Shown here: positions 26,390-35,060 of the stretch, piece after piece
Numbering within the stretch: position 1 is the first letter of the stretch
Layout of the letters: every line of letters begins with the position of its first letter
Assembly: GCA_026981645.1 (NCBI GenBank)
Contig: JALSII010000006.1
Coordinates: forward strand, 62,001 to 126,000
Direction: 5' to 3'
Length of the DNA: 64,000 nucleotides
Source of the DNA: Hyphomicrobiales bacterium
GTDB lineage: Bacteria > Pseudomonadota > Alphaproteobacteria > Rhizobiales > Devosiaceae
Notes under the pieces: generated by a model
Databases searched by the model: none
Told to the model about the DNA's origin: nothing
What the model saw: only the letters and a program-made list of their open reading frames with translations
Program-made: the position numbers and the translations under genes

Positions 26390-27667
26390 TCAGAGTCCGC
26401 GCACACGAGGCGCGGGACCATTCAATAATAATGTCGTCATCGCCCAGACCAGAGCGTCCACCCGGTCGGGGGAATGTCCATCAGCAAGTCCGTTGGGGCC
26501 AAAGGCGCACATCTCGTCTTCCAGTTCAGCAAGACCTGGCACATGATGCACAAGCCCGCGCTGATAGAGAGCTGCGACCGGTTCGGCTCGCACCCATTTG
26601 GAGCGGTTGGCGCGTACCTTGATAACCGGCACCGTGGGGTCGACCTGAGCAATCATGCTGACCACCAGATCGCCGCCCTGATTTACTTCGGCCACTACGG
26701 CATCCGCGCCAAACTCATGATAGGCAGCAACCACCCGGCGCGCCCATTTAAGGGGCGGTGCCGATTTAAGCGTTTTATCAGCCAGTACGATTGCCTGTTC
26801 GCCAAACCTGCCCGCAACAATAATGCCACAGGCGTCTGACCCGGCGTGGGCACTGACCGCAGGGTCAACGCTTACGATCACTCGTTCCAGTTCAGGCAGC
26901 TTTGCTCGAATGCAGGCTTCAAGGTCAGCGCGCAACCACAAGGCATCGGGCAGATCCTCGATCAGTTCACCATCAAGCTCCTGCCGGCCCAAAAACGTCC
27001 CTTGGTAACGCCCCACTATCTGGTCGAGGAAACCCGGCGCCAGATTTGACGCGTTATCGGAGGTGCGCATGCCGGTGACGGCAGTTTTATCGTCAGCCAA
27101 TATCCGCCTCAGCAGCTTGGTTGGCCGGGGCGTCGTGGTCACCATCTGGCGCGGCCAGTTTCCAAGGCGCAGACCGAACTGGAGCATATCCCACGCCGCT
27201 TCGGCATTGGGCCATTTGGCCAACTCGTCACACCAGGCGGCGGCGAACTGGGGGCCGCGAAACCGCTCAGGCTCGGAGGCTGACATCAGATGGGCTTCCA
27301 CGCCATTTTTCCAGACCAGCATGTTGCGCGAGCGCTCAAAGCGGGGCCGATCCGACACCGGGCCAATGCTCAAAATGCCTGAAGTCCCCTCAACCATCAC
27401 CGAGCGGACCTGGGAGATGGTTTCAGAAACCAGTGCAATAGGCCCCGGCAACGCTCCACCATTTGCGCTCGTTGCAAGTTGCCGAACCCATTCAGCCCCG
27501 GCGCGGGTTTTGCCCGAACCGCGCCCTCCCATCAGCAACCAGGTGATCCACTTCCCCTCTGGCGGCAATTGCTGGGGCCGTGCCCAGAACGACCAGTCAT
27601 GCTCCAGTTCGGAAATCTCGTCGTCACTGAGTTCGGCAACGAATTGGTCGACCTCAGGTTTTTTCAA
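26390..27667 (-). CDS. GTA large terminase g2 (packaging ATPase/nuclease)
   Basis: This 425-residue packaging motor has an ATPase domain with Walker A GGRGSGKT at residues 47-54 and Walker B AAWCDELAKW, and a C-terminal RNase-H-like nuclease with acidic residues in VIVSVDPAVSA, AVVAEVNQGG and SPDRVDALVWA. All catalytic motifs are present, so packaging activity is expected. In gene transfer agents it packages host DNA by head-filling. It overlaps g1 by 14 bases. Confidence 0.95.
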   Translation of the reverse strand: MKKPEVDQFVAELSDDEISELEHDWSFWARPQQLPPEGKWITWLLMGGRGSGKTRAGAEWVRQLATSANGGALPGPIALVSETISQVRSVMVEGTSGILSIGPVSDRPRFERSRNMLVWKNGVEAHLMSASEPERFRGPQFAAAWCDELAKWPNAEAAWDMLQFGLRLGNWPRQMVTTTPRPTKLLRRILADDKTAVTGMRTSDNASNLAPGFLDQIVGRYQGTFLGRQELDGELIEDLPDALWLRADLEACIRAKLPELERVIVSVDPAVSAHAGSDACGIIVAGRFGEQAIVLADKTLKSAPPLKWARRVVAAYHEFGADAVVAEVNQGGDLVVSMIAQVDPTVPVIKVRANRSKWVRAEPVAALYQRGLVHHVPGLAELEDEMCAFGPNGLADGHSPDRVDALVWAMTTLLLNGPAPRVRGL

Positions 27668-28076
27668 GCTGGCTGATGCGCGCTGATATTTTCTCCCTTA
27701 GCGCCATCATTTCGGACCTTGGTCTCTTTGGCTTTGGCGAGGTGGCGCCCTGCTTGACATCAAGCTCTACGAGCTTTTCAAGAGTGCGCGAGAGAGTGCC
27801 CAGCAGCGCTACCTCTTTGTCGGGGTTTGCAGCGTTCATGTCGCGGATTTCCATGCTCTTTATCTGTTTTTCCAGCACGCCGAACAAGCGTTCAATCAGT
27901 TGGTCGCGCTGAACGAGCGGCCTGGTGTAGCGCCCCGGCCAGCCATATCTGTTTTTTGCCTTTGCCAATGCGGAGCGGGATATGCCGTGTTTCTTGCAAA
28001 TCCGGGCAATGGTAAGCTTGCCCTTCCTGTAATCCTGCTCAATGGCAGGCCAGTCAGGAGGCGTTCCTGCGGTCAC
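27654..28076 (-). CDS. GTA small packaging protein g1 (small-terminase-like, HTH)
   Basis: This 140-residue protein begins at GTG (28076), with AGGA seven bases upstream. An N-terminal helix-turn-helix (WPAIEQDYRKGKLTIARICK, KHGISRSALAKAKNRYGW) would bind DNA, and a C-terminal helical part (LERLFGVLEKQIKSMEIR in register, SRTLEKLVELDVKQG) may oligomerise. It occupies the g1 position as the first gene of the cluster. RcGTA g1 helps load the large terminase. Confidence 0.88.
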   Translation of the reverse strand: MTAGTPPDWPAIEQDYRKGKLTIARICKKHGISRSALAKAKNRYGWPGRYTRPLVQRDQLIERLFGVLEKQIKSMEIRDMNAANPDKEVALLGTLSRTLEKLVELDVKQGATSPKPKRPRSEMMALREKISARISQLEKT

Positions 28077-28217
28077 ATTTTTCCTGTCATTCTGGAGAAT
28101 AGTTTTAGCGTCAGCGAACCGGGCTTTTGCCCAATTCTCCGACTATGCCTGAACTATACCCCATCAGCGTGACGCGGGGATAAGTTGGTGAATTTTTTCA
28201 CTGATGCGGCCGGCAGT

Positions 28218-30002
28218 CTATTCAGATGACCCGGTATCATAATCAAAATATTCCACCCACGGGTTCAGCCTTTTCAGAACGGGCTCCAGTTCAGTGCGGT
28301 ACTGAATCCAGCGGTATCTGGCCTTTTCGTGAACGGGCTCCGCCACCTGCTCATAACTTGGTGTGTTGATGGCTTTGCGCGTTCGGGCGTGGCCAGAGGG
28401 ATCAAGCACCGCATTGTCCCAGTCAACTCCCAGAAAAGCCAGGAGCGGGCGTACTTCGTCTTCAAGATTCCTCACCAGGTTTTCATAGCGCACCTGGTGT
28501 ACTGCAATGGGCAGATGGTTTTGGCACTCGCGCCACAGTTCCATGACCGAACAATATGTGTCGGCGGCACTTTCCAGTTCCAGAAAATTGGCCATGGCTC
28601 CGTTCAACCGGAACATCTGCGTAAAATTGCTCAGGACCACATCGAAAGGATGACGCAGCGCAAGAATATATCTTGCCTCGGGAAACAGTCGGGAGAGCAG
28701 TGGCACATGAACGATGTTCAGGGGCATTTTATCAACAAACAGCATGTTTTCCCTGCGCCCAAGGTGCTGCGCCACCTGTTCAAAATACTTGGCACGCAAT
28801 CCCTTGGTGTCCTCTCCCGTCAGCCGGGCAAAATTGCTGGGAAGTATCCTGCCAGAAGATTTGAGCTGTTTGACAAGTTCTGTGACCACCGGCCGCTCTT
28901 CCATCACTCCTATCCGGGGGTGTGCATCGAGCACCTGATCAAGGAGAGTTGTACCGGAGCGCGGAAACCCCACAAGAAAAACCGGATCCTGCCCGTCAAC
29001 AACTGTTCCGGCAGACGACCACTTGCAGGTTCCTGATCTGAGATCTGCCAGTGTTGCCTCAACCCCGTCCCGAAAGTGCTTTGCTTGGCGTAAAATCTCC
29101 CCGCCCGCATTTTGCTTTTGCAACTGGTTTCCCTGTTGATAGCAAGCAAAGGCCTTGCGCGGTTGATCCAGCGCATCATGGATTTTGCCCAGTTCAAAAT
29201 AAATTGAGGCAGCTTCTTGGGGCTTTGCCGCGGCAGTATCTATTGAATTGAGAATAGCAGTGGCTTCCTCAAACCTCTTCTGTCGGCGCAGGATTTTAGC
29301 CAACAACAGCGATGCGCCCGCCAATGCGGGTGAGCGGATCAGTACTTCTTTTGCAGCTACTGCCGCGGCTTCCAGTTCGTGGTCGCGTTCCAGAAGGGCC
29401 GCCAGATTGAACCAGGATTCAACATGGTCAGCGTTCAGCGCCAGGGCGTTGCGGTAGCTTTGTTTTGCAGAATCAAACTGCTCCAGTTCGCGCAGCACAT
29501 TGCCAAGATTGTAATGAGGCTCAAAATTTGCCCCATCGAGCGTGATGGCTTTTTCATAACTGCGAACTGCTTCGTCAAAAATACCCAGGTCTTTCTGAAC
29601 ATTTCCCAGATTGTTGAAAACTTCGATCATCGCAGGGTCAAGCGCAGCGGCGCGGGAAAAGCTGGCCAGCGCGCGCTCGTGCTGGCCAAGTTTGCGCCGG
29701 GCGAGGCCCAGGTGATTATAGGCATCGGCATAATCGGGCTTTGCCGCAACTGATTGTTCCAGCAACTGAACGGCCCGCGCATTCTTGCCCTGGCTCATGG
29801 CAATGAGGCCCAGAAGATTGAGCGCCACGGGCTGGTCAGGAAGGCTTTTCAGAATTTTCCGATAGCTGCGCTCCGCTGCTGCCAGATTGCCCGCCTGGTG
29901 GGCGGCGATGGCGTTGTTCAGGATTTGATTGAGTTCAATCTGCTCCTGCGGCGAAACGGGCCTTGCTCCGGCACCCGTCTTTTTGTTCAGTTTTCTGACC
30001 AA
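28218..30002 (-). CDS. TPR-repeat sulfotransferase
   Basis: This 594-residue soluble protein has about seven TPR repeats over residues 20-290 (for example AIAAHQAGNLAAAERSYRKI, ADAYNHLGLARRKLGQHERA). A PAPS-dependent sulfotransferase domain follows, with the 5'-phosphosulfate loop FLVGFPRSGTTLLDQVLDAH near residue 345 and the 3'-phosphate region LALRHPFDVVLSNF near 470. Bacterial proteins of this build are thought to sulfate peptides or glycans; the acceptor is unknown. It lies about 140 bases upstream of the GTA operon on the same strand, so read-through could link them. Confidence 0.9.
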   Translation of the reverse strand: MVRKLNKKTGAGARPVSPQEQIELNQILNNAIAAHQAGNLAAAERSYRKILKSLPDQPVALNLLGLIAMSQGKNARAVQLLEQSVAAKPDYADAYNHLGLARRKLGQHERALASFSRAAALDPAMIEVFNNLGNVQKDLGIFDEAVRSYEKAITLDGANFEPHYNLGNVLRELEQFDSAKQSYRNALALNADHVESWFNLAALLERDHELEAAAVAAKEVLIRSPALAGASLLLAKILRRQKRFEEATAILNSIDTAAAKPQEAASIYFELGKIHDALDQPRKAFACYQQGNQLQKQNAGGEILRQAKHFRDGVEATLADLRSGTCKWSSAGTVVDGQDPVFLVGFPRSGTTLLDQVLDAHPRIGVMEERPVVTELVKQLKSSGRILPSNFARLTGEDTKGLRAKYFEQVAQHLGRRENMLFVDKMPLNIVHVPLLSRLFPEARYILALRHPFDVVLSNFTQMFRLNGAMANFLELESAADTYCSVMELWRECQNHLPIAVHQVRYENLVRNLEDEVRPLLAFLGVDWDNAVLDPSGHARTRKAINTPSYEQVAEPVHEKARYRWIQYRTELEPVLKRLNPWVEYFDYDTGSSE

Positions 30003-30029
30003 TGCTTCACACCCTCTTTGCCGCGCGCA

Positions 30030-30479
30030 TCAATCCTCGGGCTCCCAGTCCGGCCAGTCAACTGCATGCGACACCCATTCACCTGATTTAACATCGGTTT
30101 CCGCAACAGTGCGCCCCAGCACCGAAATCCCGGCCTGCTTCACAGTTTCCGGGTCCCCCGAAATCAACGGGTGCCACCAGGCCAGACCTCTGCCCTCCGC
30201 CAACCGACGATAGGCACAGGTTACGGGAATCCACGATATTTCACCAACATTGGCTGGCGTCAACTTTATACAATCGGGCACTTTTTGTTTGCGGTTTTTA
30301 TAGTCGGTACATTTGCAGGTTTTTTCGTCAAGCAACCGGCAGCGCACATCCGAATTGAAAATCTCGCCCGTATCTTCGTCCTCCAGCTTTATAAGGCAGC
30401 AGCGCCCGCACCCGTCACACAGGGCTTCCCACTCCTGGGGGCTGAGTTCGTTCAGCGGTTTTTTTTCCCAAAAGGGCAT
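30030..30479 (-). CDS. YcgN-family cysteine-cluster protein (UPF0260)
   Basis: This 149-residue protein has the family signature of spaced cysteines: [39 protein letters not shown] and [20 protein letters not shown]. The clusters suggest a metal or iron-sulfur site; the biochemical role is unknown. Length and motif order are normal. It is 27 bases upstream of the sulfotransferase gene and divergent from the penicillin-binding protein gene. Confidence 0.92.
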   Translation of the reverse strand: MPFWEKKPLNELSPQEWEALCDGCGRCCLIKLEDEDTGEIFNSDVRCRLLDEKTCKCTDYKNRKQKVPDCIKLTPANVGEISWIPVTCAYRRLAEGRGLAWWHPLISGDPETVKQAGISVLGRTVAETDVKSGEWVSHAVDWPDWEPED

Positions 30480-30615
30480 GGCAATCCGATACTGATATTA
30501 TATTTTGGGCTTCAAACGCAGATTTTCTCTGGCCGTAACAGTTATTTTAGGGCAATTTGTCGCCTGCTGGAGCGGATCAAACCGGAAATTTTCCTTTTAA
30601 GCACGGGAACAGCAC

Positions 30616-32811
30616 TTGCAAGACCCCTTCTACAACAAGCAGAAGCAAAAAAAAGGCACGCCGCTGCTGGAGGCAGATGCTTGGCTTGATTCAACACTTT
30701 ACGACTTTTTTCAGTCTCTGGGGCGCAACTATAACTGGTTTCAGGATGTAATGTCCGTGTTTCACGTTTACGGAGTGCGTCGGTTTTTTGTCGAAATATT
30801 TTCTGACGGATTGAGCTTTCTGGCTGCCGGACTGGTATTGATGACGGCGCTGGCGCTTCCCGCGTTTGATGCAACCGCTTCGGGTGAATTCAACCGGGTC
30901 GAGGACTATTCAGTGATTTTTCTTGACCGTTACGGCAATGAAATCGGTCGGCGGGGGATCCGGACCGACGACTCAATAGAGCTGGACAAACTTCCTGATT
31001 TTCTGATCAAAGCCACACTGGCTACAGAGGACCGTAGATTCTACCAGCATTTCGGGATTGATATTCAGGGTACGTTTCGCGCTCTGATTTCCAATGTGCA
31101 GGCAAATTCGGTGGTTGAGGGGGGCTCTTCAATTACCCAGCAACTGGCCAAGAACCTTTTTCTGAGTTCCGAAAAAACACTTGAGCGCAAAATCAATGAG
31201 GCGTTTTTATCCCTGTGGCTTGAAGCGCATTATTCCAAGGACGAAATTCTAAAGCTCTATTTCGACCGCGCCTATATGGGGGGGGGAAACTTTGGCGTTG
31301 CTGCCGCCTCCGAGTTTTTTTTCGGCAAGTCCGTGCGTGATATTGGACTGGCTGAAGCTGCGATGCTTGCGGGTCTGTTCAAGGCTCCGTCTAAATTTGC
31401 CCCGCATATTGATCTTGCGGCCGCGCGCGGACGTGCCAACGATGTTCTTACCAATATGGTGCAAGCCGGATTTTTAACCGAAGGTCAGGTCACGGCCTCA
31501 CGGCGCGCTCCGGCTTCTCCGATTGATCGTTTCGATGACATCGAATCCCCAAATTACTTTCTTGACTGGGCATTTGAAGAAGTCAAAAGCATTGTTGAGG
31601 ACAGTGATGCTGTCGGGTTTGTTGTGCGCACCACCATCGACCCGGTCCTGCAGTCCTACGCTGAGCAGGCTGTTACCTCGATCCTGCGGGAGAACGGGGA
31701 AAGCTATGATGTGGATCAGGCCGCAATCGTTGTAACAGAACCCAGCGGCTGGGTCAGGGCGATGGTTGGGGGACTGGATTACGGCAAGAGCCAGTTCAAC
31801 CGGGCCACGGATTCAGCCCGGCAACCCGGCTCCTCTTTCAAGCCGTTCGTCTATGCCACCGCTTTTGAACAGCTCGACTACACTCCTAACACCGTGATGA
31901 ATGATCGCCCGGTCTGCATCGGGAACTGGTGCCCGAAGAATTACAACCGCTCCTATCGCGGAAACGTCACTCTGATGACGGCACTGACCAGATCTATAAA
32001 CACCATTCCGGTTACGCTCTCCATAAGAACCGGCCGCGCTCCTATTGCCGAGATGGCCCACCGGCTTGGCATCACCAGCGACTTTCCTGTTACGCGCTCA
32101 TTGGCTCTTGGGGTGGCCTCAACCAGTGTTATCGACATGACTTCGGCCTTTGGGGTGTTTGCCAGCGGTGGGTATGATGCCACAGCTCAGGGCATTATAA
32201 GAATTACAACCCTGCGGGGGGAAGTCGTTTACGAGGCATCGCCTGAAACCGAACGCGAGCGGCTTATTGATGAAAAAACAGCAGCCTATCTCAACAATAT
32301 GTTGCGCAATGTTGTCACGTCAGGCACCGGGCGGCGCGCCAATGTGGAAGGTGTGCCTGCAGCGGGAAAAACTGGCACGACATCTTCCTATCGCGATGCC
32401 TGGTTTGCAGGATATACCGGAAATTACGTTGCCACCGTATGGATGGGCAACGACAATTACCGCCCGACAAACCGTTTGACCGGCGGCCGCCTGCCAGCAA
32501 TGATCTGGCAGAAATTTATGGAGTTTGCCCACACCAATATTGAAGTTAAGCCCTTGTTCGGGGTGGATTTTATCCCCAGAAGCTATGAGGTAGCTGTCAA
32601 CAGCGAACAGGATGCAGATCTGTTGGCTGAGCGACCGCCAAGCCTTAAACCGGAAGCAGCGATCAAACTTCTTGATCTGTCCGATGCCCTGAACTCGGCG
32701 ATGCGGGCCATGCGAAGATCACCGGTTCAAGCCAGAGTTGAGCAGAAAGAATTTCCGGATCCTGTTGCTGATCCGCCGGTAATTCTGCCCTCGACTTTTG
32801 CGGGCGGGTAA
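30616..32811 (+). CDS. Class A penicillin-binding protein (PBP1A/1C-type)
   Basis: This 731-residue bifunctional peptidoglycan synthase has a cytoplasmic N-terminus and a membrane helix near residues 65-85. Its glycosyltransferase 51 domain carries ATEDRRFYQHFGID near residue 135 and EGGSSITQQLAKNLF. The transpeptidase domain has S406-x-x-K409 (GSSFKPF), SxN (TRSINTIPV) and KTGT at 585-588. The TTG start at 30616 is chosen because the sequence after it (DPFYNKQKQKKGTPLLEADA) resembles the N-terminus of rhizobial homologues. A weak GGGA site precedes it. Confidence 0.93.
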   Translation: MQDPFYNKQKQKKGTPLLEADAWLDSTLYDFFQSLGRNYNWFQDVMSVFHVYGVRRFFVEIFSDGLSFLAAGLVLMTALALPAFDATASGEFNRVEDYSVIFLDRYGNEIGRRGIRTDDSIELDKLPDFLIKATLATEDRRFYQHFGIDIQGTFRALISNVQANSVVEGGSSITQQLAKNLFLSSEKTLERKINEAFLSLWLEAHYSKDEILKLYFDRAYMGGGNFGVAAASEFFFGKSVRDIGLAEAAMLAGLFKAPSKFAPHIDLAAARGRANDVLTNMVQAGFLTEGQVTASRRAPASPIDRFDDIESPNYFLDWAFEEVKSIVEDSDAVGFVVRTTIDPVLQSYAEQAVTSILRENGESYDVDQAAIVVTEPSGWVRAMVGGLDYGKSQFNRATDSARQPGSSFKPFVYATAFEQLDYTPNTVMNDRPVCIGNWCPKNYNRSYRGNVTLMTALTRSINTIPVTLSIRTGRAPIAEMAHRLGITSDFPVTRSLALGVASTSVIDMTSAFGVFASGGYDATAQGIIRITTLRGEVVYEASPETERERLIDEKTAAYLNNMLRNVVTSGTGRRANVEGVPAAGKTGTTSSYRDAWFAGYTGNYVATVWMGNDNYRPTNRLTGGRLPAMIWQKFMEFAHTNIEVKPLFGVDFIPRSYEVAVNSEQDADLLAERPPSLKPEAAIKLLDLSDALNSAMRAMRRSPVQARVEQKEFPDPVADPPVILPSTFAGG

Positions 32812-32818
32812 CAGGTCG

Positions 32819-33391
32819 GTGCGTACAATTCTTTATCCGCTCATGTGTTTGAGCATTGCCCTTGGTCTGGGATTTGGCCTCAGCTATCTTGCGCTGGTGG
32901 ACAGGGGCTTGTTCGGCACATTCCGTCTTGGCCCCTGGGTTGCCTGGACAGGGGTGGGTTCGCCGGAGCCCGATCCCTACACCCGCGCCTATATTTCCCG
33001 CTCGAGGGCATTGCAGTTGGCCCGGGCCGAGGGGATACGGTTCATCGCCTCACATGACAGTGCAGGCCAGGCGCTTGAGCGTGAGTGCACCTACCGCATT
33101 GCCGGCAGTACTCCGGTTTCCTCTTTCTGGACTTTGTTTGCAGTCGACAATGCGTTTCGAATAATATCAAGGGAGGGGACACCACTGGCCATGAACAGTC
33201 AACGGTTGGCTCGCGCAAATGATGGGGCAGCTCTTATCCGTGTTGGACCAGACCTTAATGCTGAAAACTGGCTGGAGATCGAAGGCAGGGGAAATTACCG
33301 GCTGGTGTTGACCCTCTATGACAGCTCGATTTTTTCCGGCTTCGGATCACTGGTTGAGGTGCTGCCAACAATATTGAGGGAGGCCTGTTGA
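32819..33391 (+). CDS. DUF1214-domain envelope protein
   Basis: This protein of about 190 residues has an N-terminal membrane helix (LMCLSIALGLGFGLSYLAL) and a periplasmic DUF1214 domain (YISRSRALQLARAEGIRFIA, SFWTLFAVDNAFRII, ENWLEIEGRGNYRLVLTLYD). The function of the domain is unknown. I prefer the GTG at 32819; a TTG at 32798 would overlap the penicillin-binding protein stop. It and the next gene appear to be the two halves (DUF1214 and DUF1254) often found together. Confidence 0.8.
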   Translation: MRTILYPLMCLSIALGLGFGLSYLALVDRGLFGTFRLGPWVAWTGVGSPEPDPYTRAYISRSRALQLARAEGIRFIASHDSAGQALERECTYRIAGSTPVSSFWTLFAVDNAFRIISREGTPLAMNSQRLARANDGAALIRVGPDLNAENWLEIEGRGNYRLVLTLYDSSIFSGFGSLVEVLPTILREAC

Positions 33392-33933
33392 TGCTGAGGA
33401 TTACCCTGTGGGCATTGGCCGGTCTCGTGCTGGGAATAATTATTCATGTAGGCATTATTCTGAGCCTGCCAGCACTGGCGCGTGATGATGTCTGGAGCCG
33501 TGTGTCAGCCCTTGAAAACCGGGACAGGTTTGTTGTTCTTGAAGATGTTGCGGCTGGGGAAGCCAATCCGTTCGAGCTTGATCCTGAAATTCTCTACGCT
33601 GTGTGCCGCATTAATCTTGAAGCGGCACCTGGAGCAGTAAGTGGAAGACTCCCGGACGCATTCTGGACAGTATCGGTGTTTGATGCCACGGGCCGCGCGG
33701 TTTACGGCACAACCAACCGTTCGGGCATTGGACAGATTTTGCAACTTGGCATCTTCAATCCGGCACAAACCCGTCTGCTGGCCGAGCAACAGCTGGATAT
33801 CACCGAAGGCCTGCTCATTGTTGAATCCCGGCTTGATGATGTTTTTGTTATCATCCGGCTGGCCCCACCCCACCCGGCTGTACGAAGCCGCTTTCGCAGC
33901 GAACTTTCCGGACTGAATTGCGGTAATGCCTGA
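33391..33933 (+). CDS. DUF1254-domain envelope protein
   Basis: This 180-residue protein has an N-terminal membrane helix (LWALAGLVLGIIIHVGIIL) and a DUF1254-like periplasmic part (EILYAVCRINLEAAP, FWTVSVFDATGRAVYGTTNR, LLIVESRLDDVFVIIRLAPP). A good ribosome binding site (GGGAGG) precedes the ATG at 33391, which overlaps the previous stop (TGATG). It is coupled to the DUF1214 gene and follows the cell-wall synthase, so an envelope role is likely. Confidence 0.78.
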   Translation: MLRITLWALAGLVLGIIIHVGIILSLPALARDDVWSRVSALENRDRFVVLEDVAAGEANPFELDPEILYAVCRINLEAAPGAVSGRLPDAFWTVSVFDATGRAVYGTTNRSGIGQILQLGIFNPAQTRLLAEQQLDITEGLLIVESRLDDVFVIIRLAPPHPAVRSRFRSELSGLNCGNA

Positions 33934-33951
33934 GGCTGACTGGCTCTTGTC

Positions 33952-34647
33952 TTATTGGGCAGAACAGAACTGTCCGGCGCGGGCAAAGGCAACACTTGCG
34001 GCCATCTTGTTCAGGCGCGCATCAACAGTTCGCGCCTCTTCATGCGGAGTGTCCACCAGCAACTGCTCAAGGGCAAAGGCATATGAGTCATAACGAAACA
34101 CCAGCGCATCCACAAAACCGCCAATAGCTTGGCTATTCTCAAGTCTCCGCTGTTCTCCGGCAGCAGCAGCTTCGGGGTCGGGTTGACTTAATCCGGTGAG
34201 AGCAATTGCCCGACGACGGTCGATTTCATTCACTGCACAAATCGCCTCATAGACGGAAGGCAGGGTAAGTCTGTCCAGTTCAATGTCGTTGAGTATGCGA
34301 CGATAGCGCCCCGGCGAGGAAGCATAATCCTGCTTGCGAAGCCAATCATAATAATTGCGCACCTGAGGTCGCCCTGATTGAGCGCGCACGGATTGCATGA
34401 CAATGCCGGTCCAGGACTGGTTCTGGGAAAATGAGACAAAGCGATGAATTTTGCTCTTCATCAGGCGCTCTTCATCAGTCAGAACAAGAGTGCGCGTCCC
34501 GTCTTCACTTCGGGGTGCCGAAAGGGAAATTTCGACACCGGGGGATTGTTGCACCCGCCCGAAATCTCCCGTGGGGGCGCAAGCGATAAGGCTCACAACA
34601 CCCAGAACCATCACTCCGGTCCGGGCACAAAACCATGCCGGGCTCAT
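33952..34647 (-). CDS. Hypothetical lipoprotein
   Basis: This 231-residue protein has a lipoprotein signal with lipobox LIAC at about residues 20-23. The mature part is mainly helical (RNYYDWLRKQDYASSPGRYR, SVYEAICAVNEIDRRRAIAL), with no domain I recognise. It is translationally coupled to a small upstream gene: its ATG overlaps that gene's stop (ATGA). It converges on the DUF1254 gene. Confidence 0.72.
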   Translation of the reverse strand: MSPAWFCARTGVMVLGVVSLIACAPTGDFGRVQQSPGVEISLSAPRSEDGTRTLVLTDEERLMKSKIHRFVSFSQNQSWTGIVMQSVRAQSGRPQVRNYYDWLRKQDYASSPGRYRRILNDIELDRLTLPSVYEAICAVNEIDRRRAIALTGLSQPDPEAAAAGEQRRLENSQAIGGFVDALVFRYDSYAFALEQLLVDTPHEEARTVDARLNKMAASVAFARAGQFCSAQ

Positions 34648-34880
34648 CTGGTTTTGTAATTGCTGTTGGCAATGATCTTACTGAAAGGAGTTTTGGTGAA
34701 CGGCTTTTCCCGCTCATAGCGTACACCGGTGAACAGCAGCACGGCGGAGTCGGTACGGCCCTCTTCCGGGTTTGTTGCGGACAGGCCTTCAGCCAGTTTT
34801 ACCTCATCGGCTATGGCCTGCGATTTTCCGGCATTCTTCTTTTTTTGCATCCGTGTATGTAATTGAACCAAAATCCCCAT
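34644..34880 (-). CDS. Small hypothetical protein coupled to the lipoprotein gene
   Basis: This 78-residue soluble, basic protein (MGILVQLHTRMQKKKNAGKS ... TKTPFSKIIANSNYKTR) has no signal or membrane segment. The ATG at 34880 has GGAGAG just upstream; the frame also extends to 34940. The four-base overlap with the lipoprotein gene supports its being real. The function is unknown. Confidence 0.6.
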   Translation of the reverse strand: MGILVQLHTRMQKKKNAGKSQAIADEVKLAEGLSATNPEEGRTDSAVLLFTGVRYEREKPFTKTPFSKIIANSNYKTR

Positions 34881-35002
34881 GGGGCTCTCCGTTGGAACAA
34901 AGTCAAAACTGCCCCGCGCATTGTGCCCTAAGGGCCGCAATTTTGTGCTCGCAGAACAAAAAGCGGTATGAATCGCTTTTTTTCATTAAAAGTTAGTCAA
35001 GG

Positions 35003-35017
35003 TTAACAGTCTGCTAA
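35003..35017 (+). promoter_or_regulatory. Near-consensus CtrA box upstream of the DUF2336 gene
   Basis: The sequence TTAA-CAGTCTG-CTAA, followed by C, differs by one base from the CtrA consensus TTAA-N7-TTAA. It lies about 45 bases before the likely start of the DUF2336 gene, a normal place for a CtrA-controlled promoter. An AT-rich stretch surrounds it. Confidence 0.4.
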
Positions 35018-35060
35018 CGAATAGCGATAAATAGTCGCTTTGTCCTGTTTCCCAAAAAAC

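Larger units (their letters stand above)
12304..28076 (-). mobile_element. Gene transfer agent (RcGTA-type) structural and lysis cluster
   Basis: The cluster reads in the RcGTA order on the minus strand: g1 small packaging protein, g2 large terminase, g3 portal, g3.5, an extra small basic gene, g4 protease, g5 capsid, g6-g8 head-tail joining and terminator proteins, g9 tail tube, g10, g10.1, g11 short tape measure, g12-g15 hub and baseplate, then a tail fibre and a lysis gene. There is no integrase, repressor or replication gene. The base composition does not stand out from its surroundings. Most genes overlap or abut, which is consistent with one operon. A domesticated particle-making cluster fits better than an active prophage. 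Confidence 0.93.

Noticed and set aside
12304..28076. Reading the phage-like cluster as an ordinary prophage
   Set aside because: There is no integrase, repressor, replication or attachment site, the gene order is that of RcGTA, and the tape-measure gene is far too short for a normal siphophage.
34635..34862. Plus-strand frame of 75 codons with a hydrophobic product
   Set aside because: It is antisense to a coupled small gene on the minus strand that has better start and overlap evidence.
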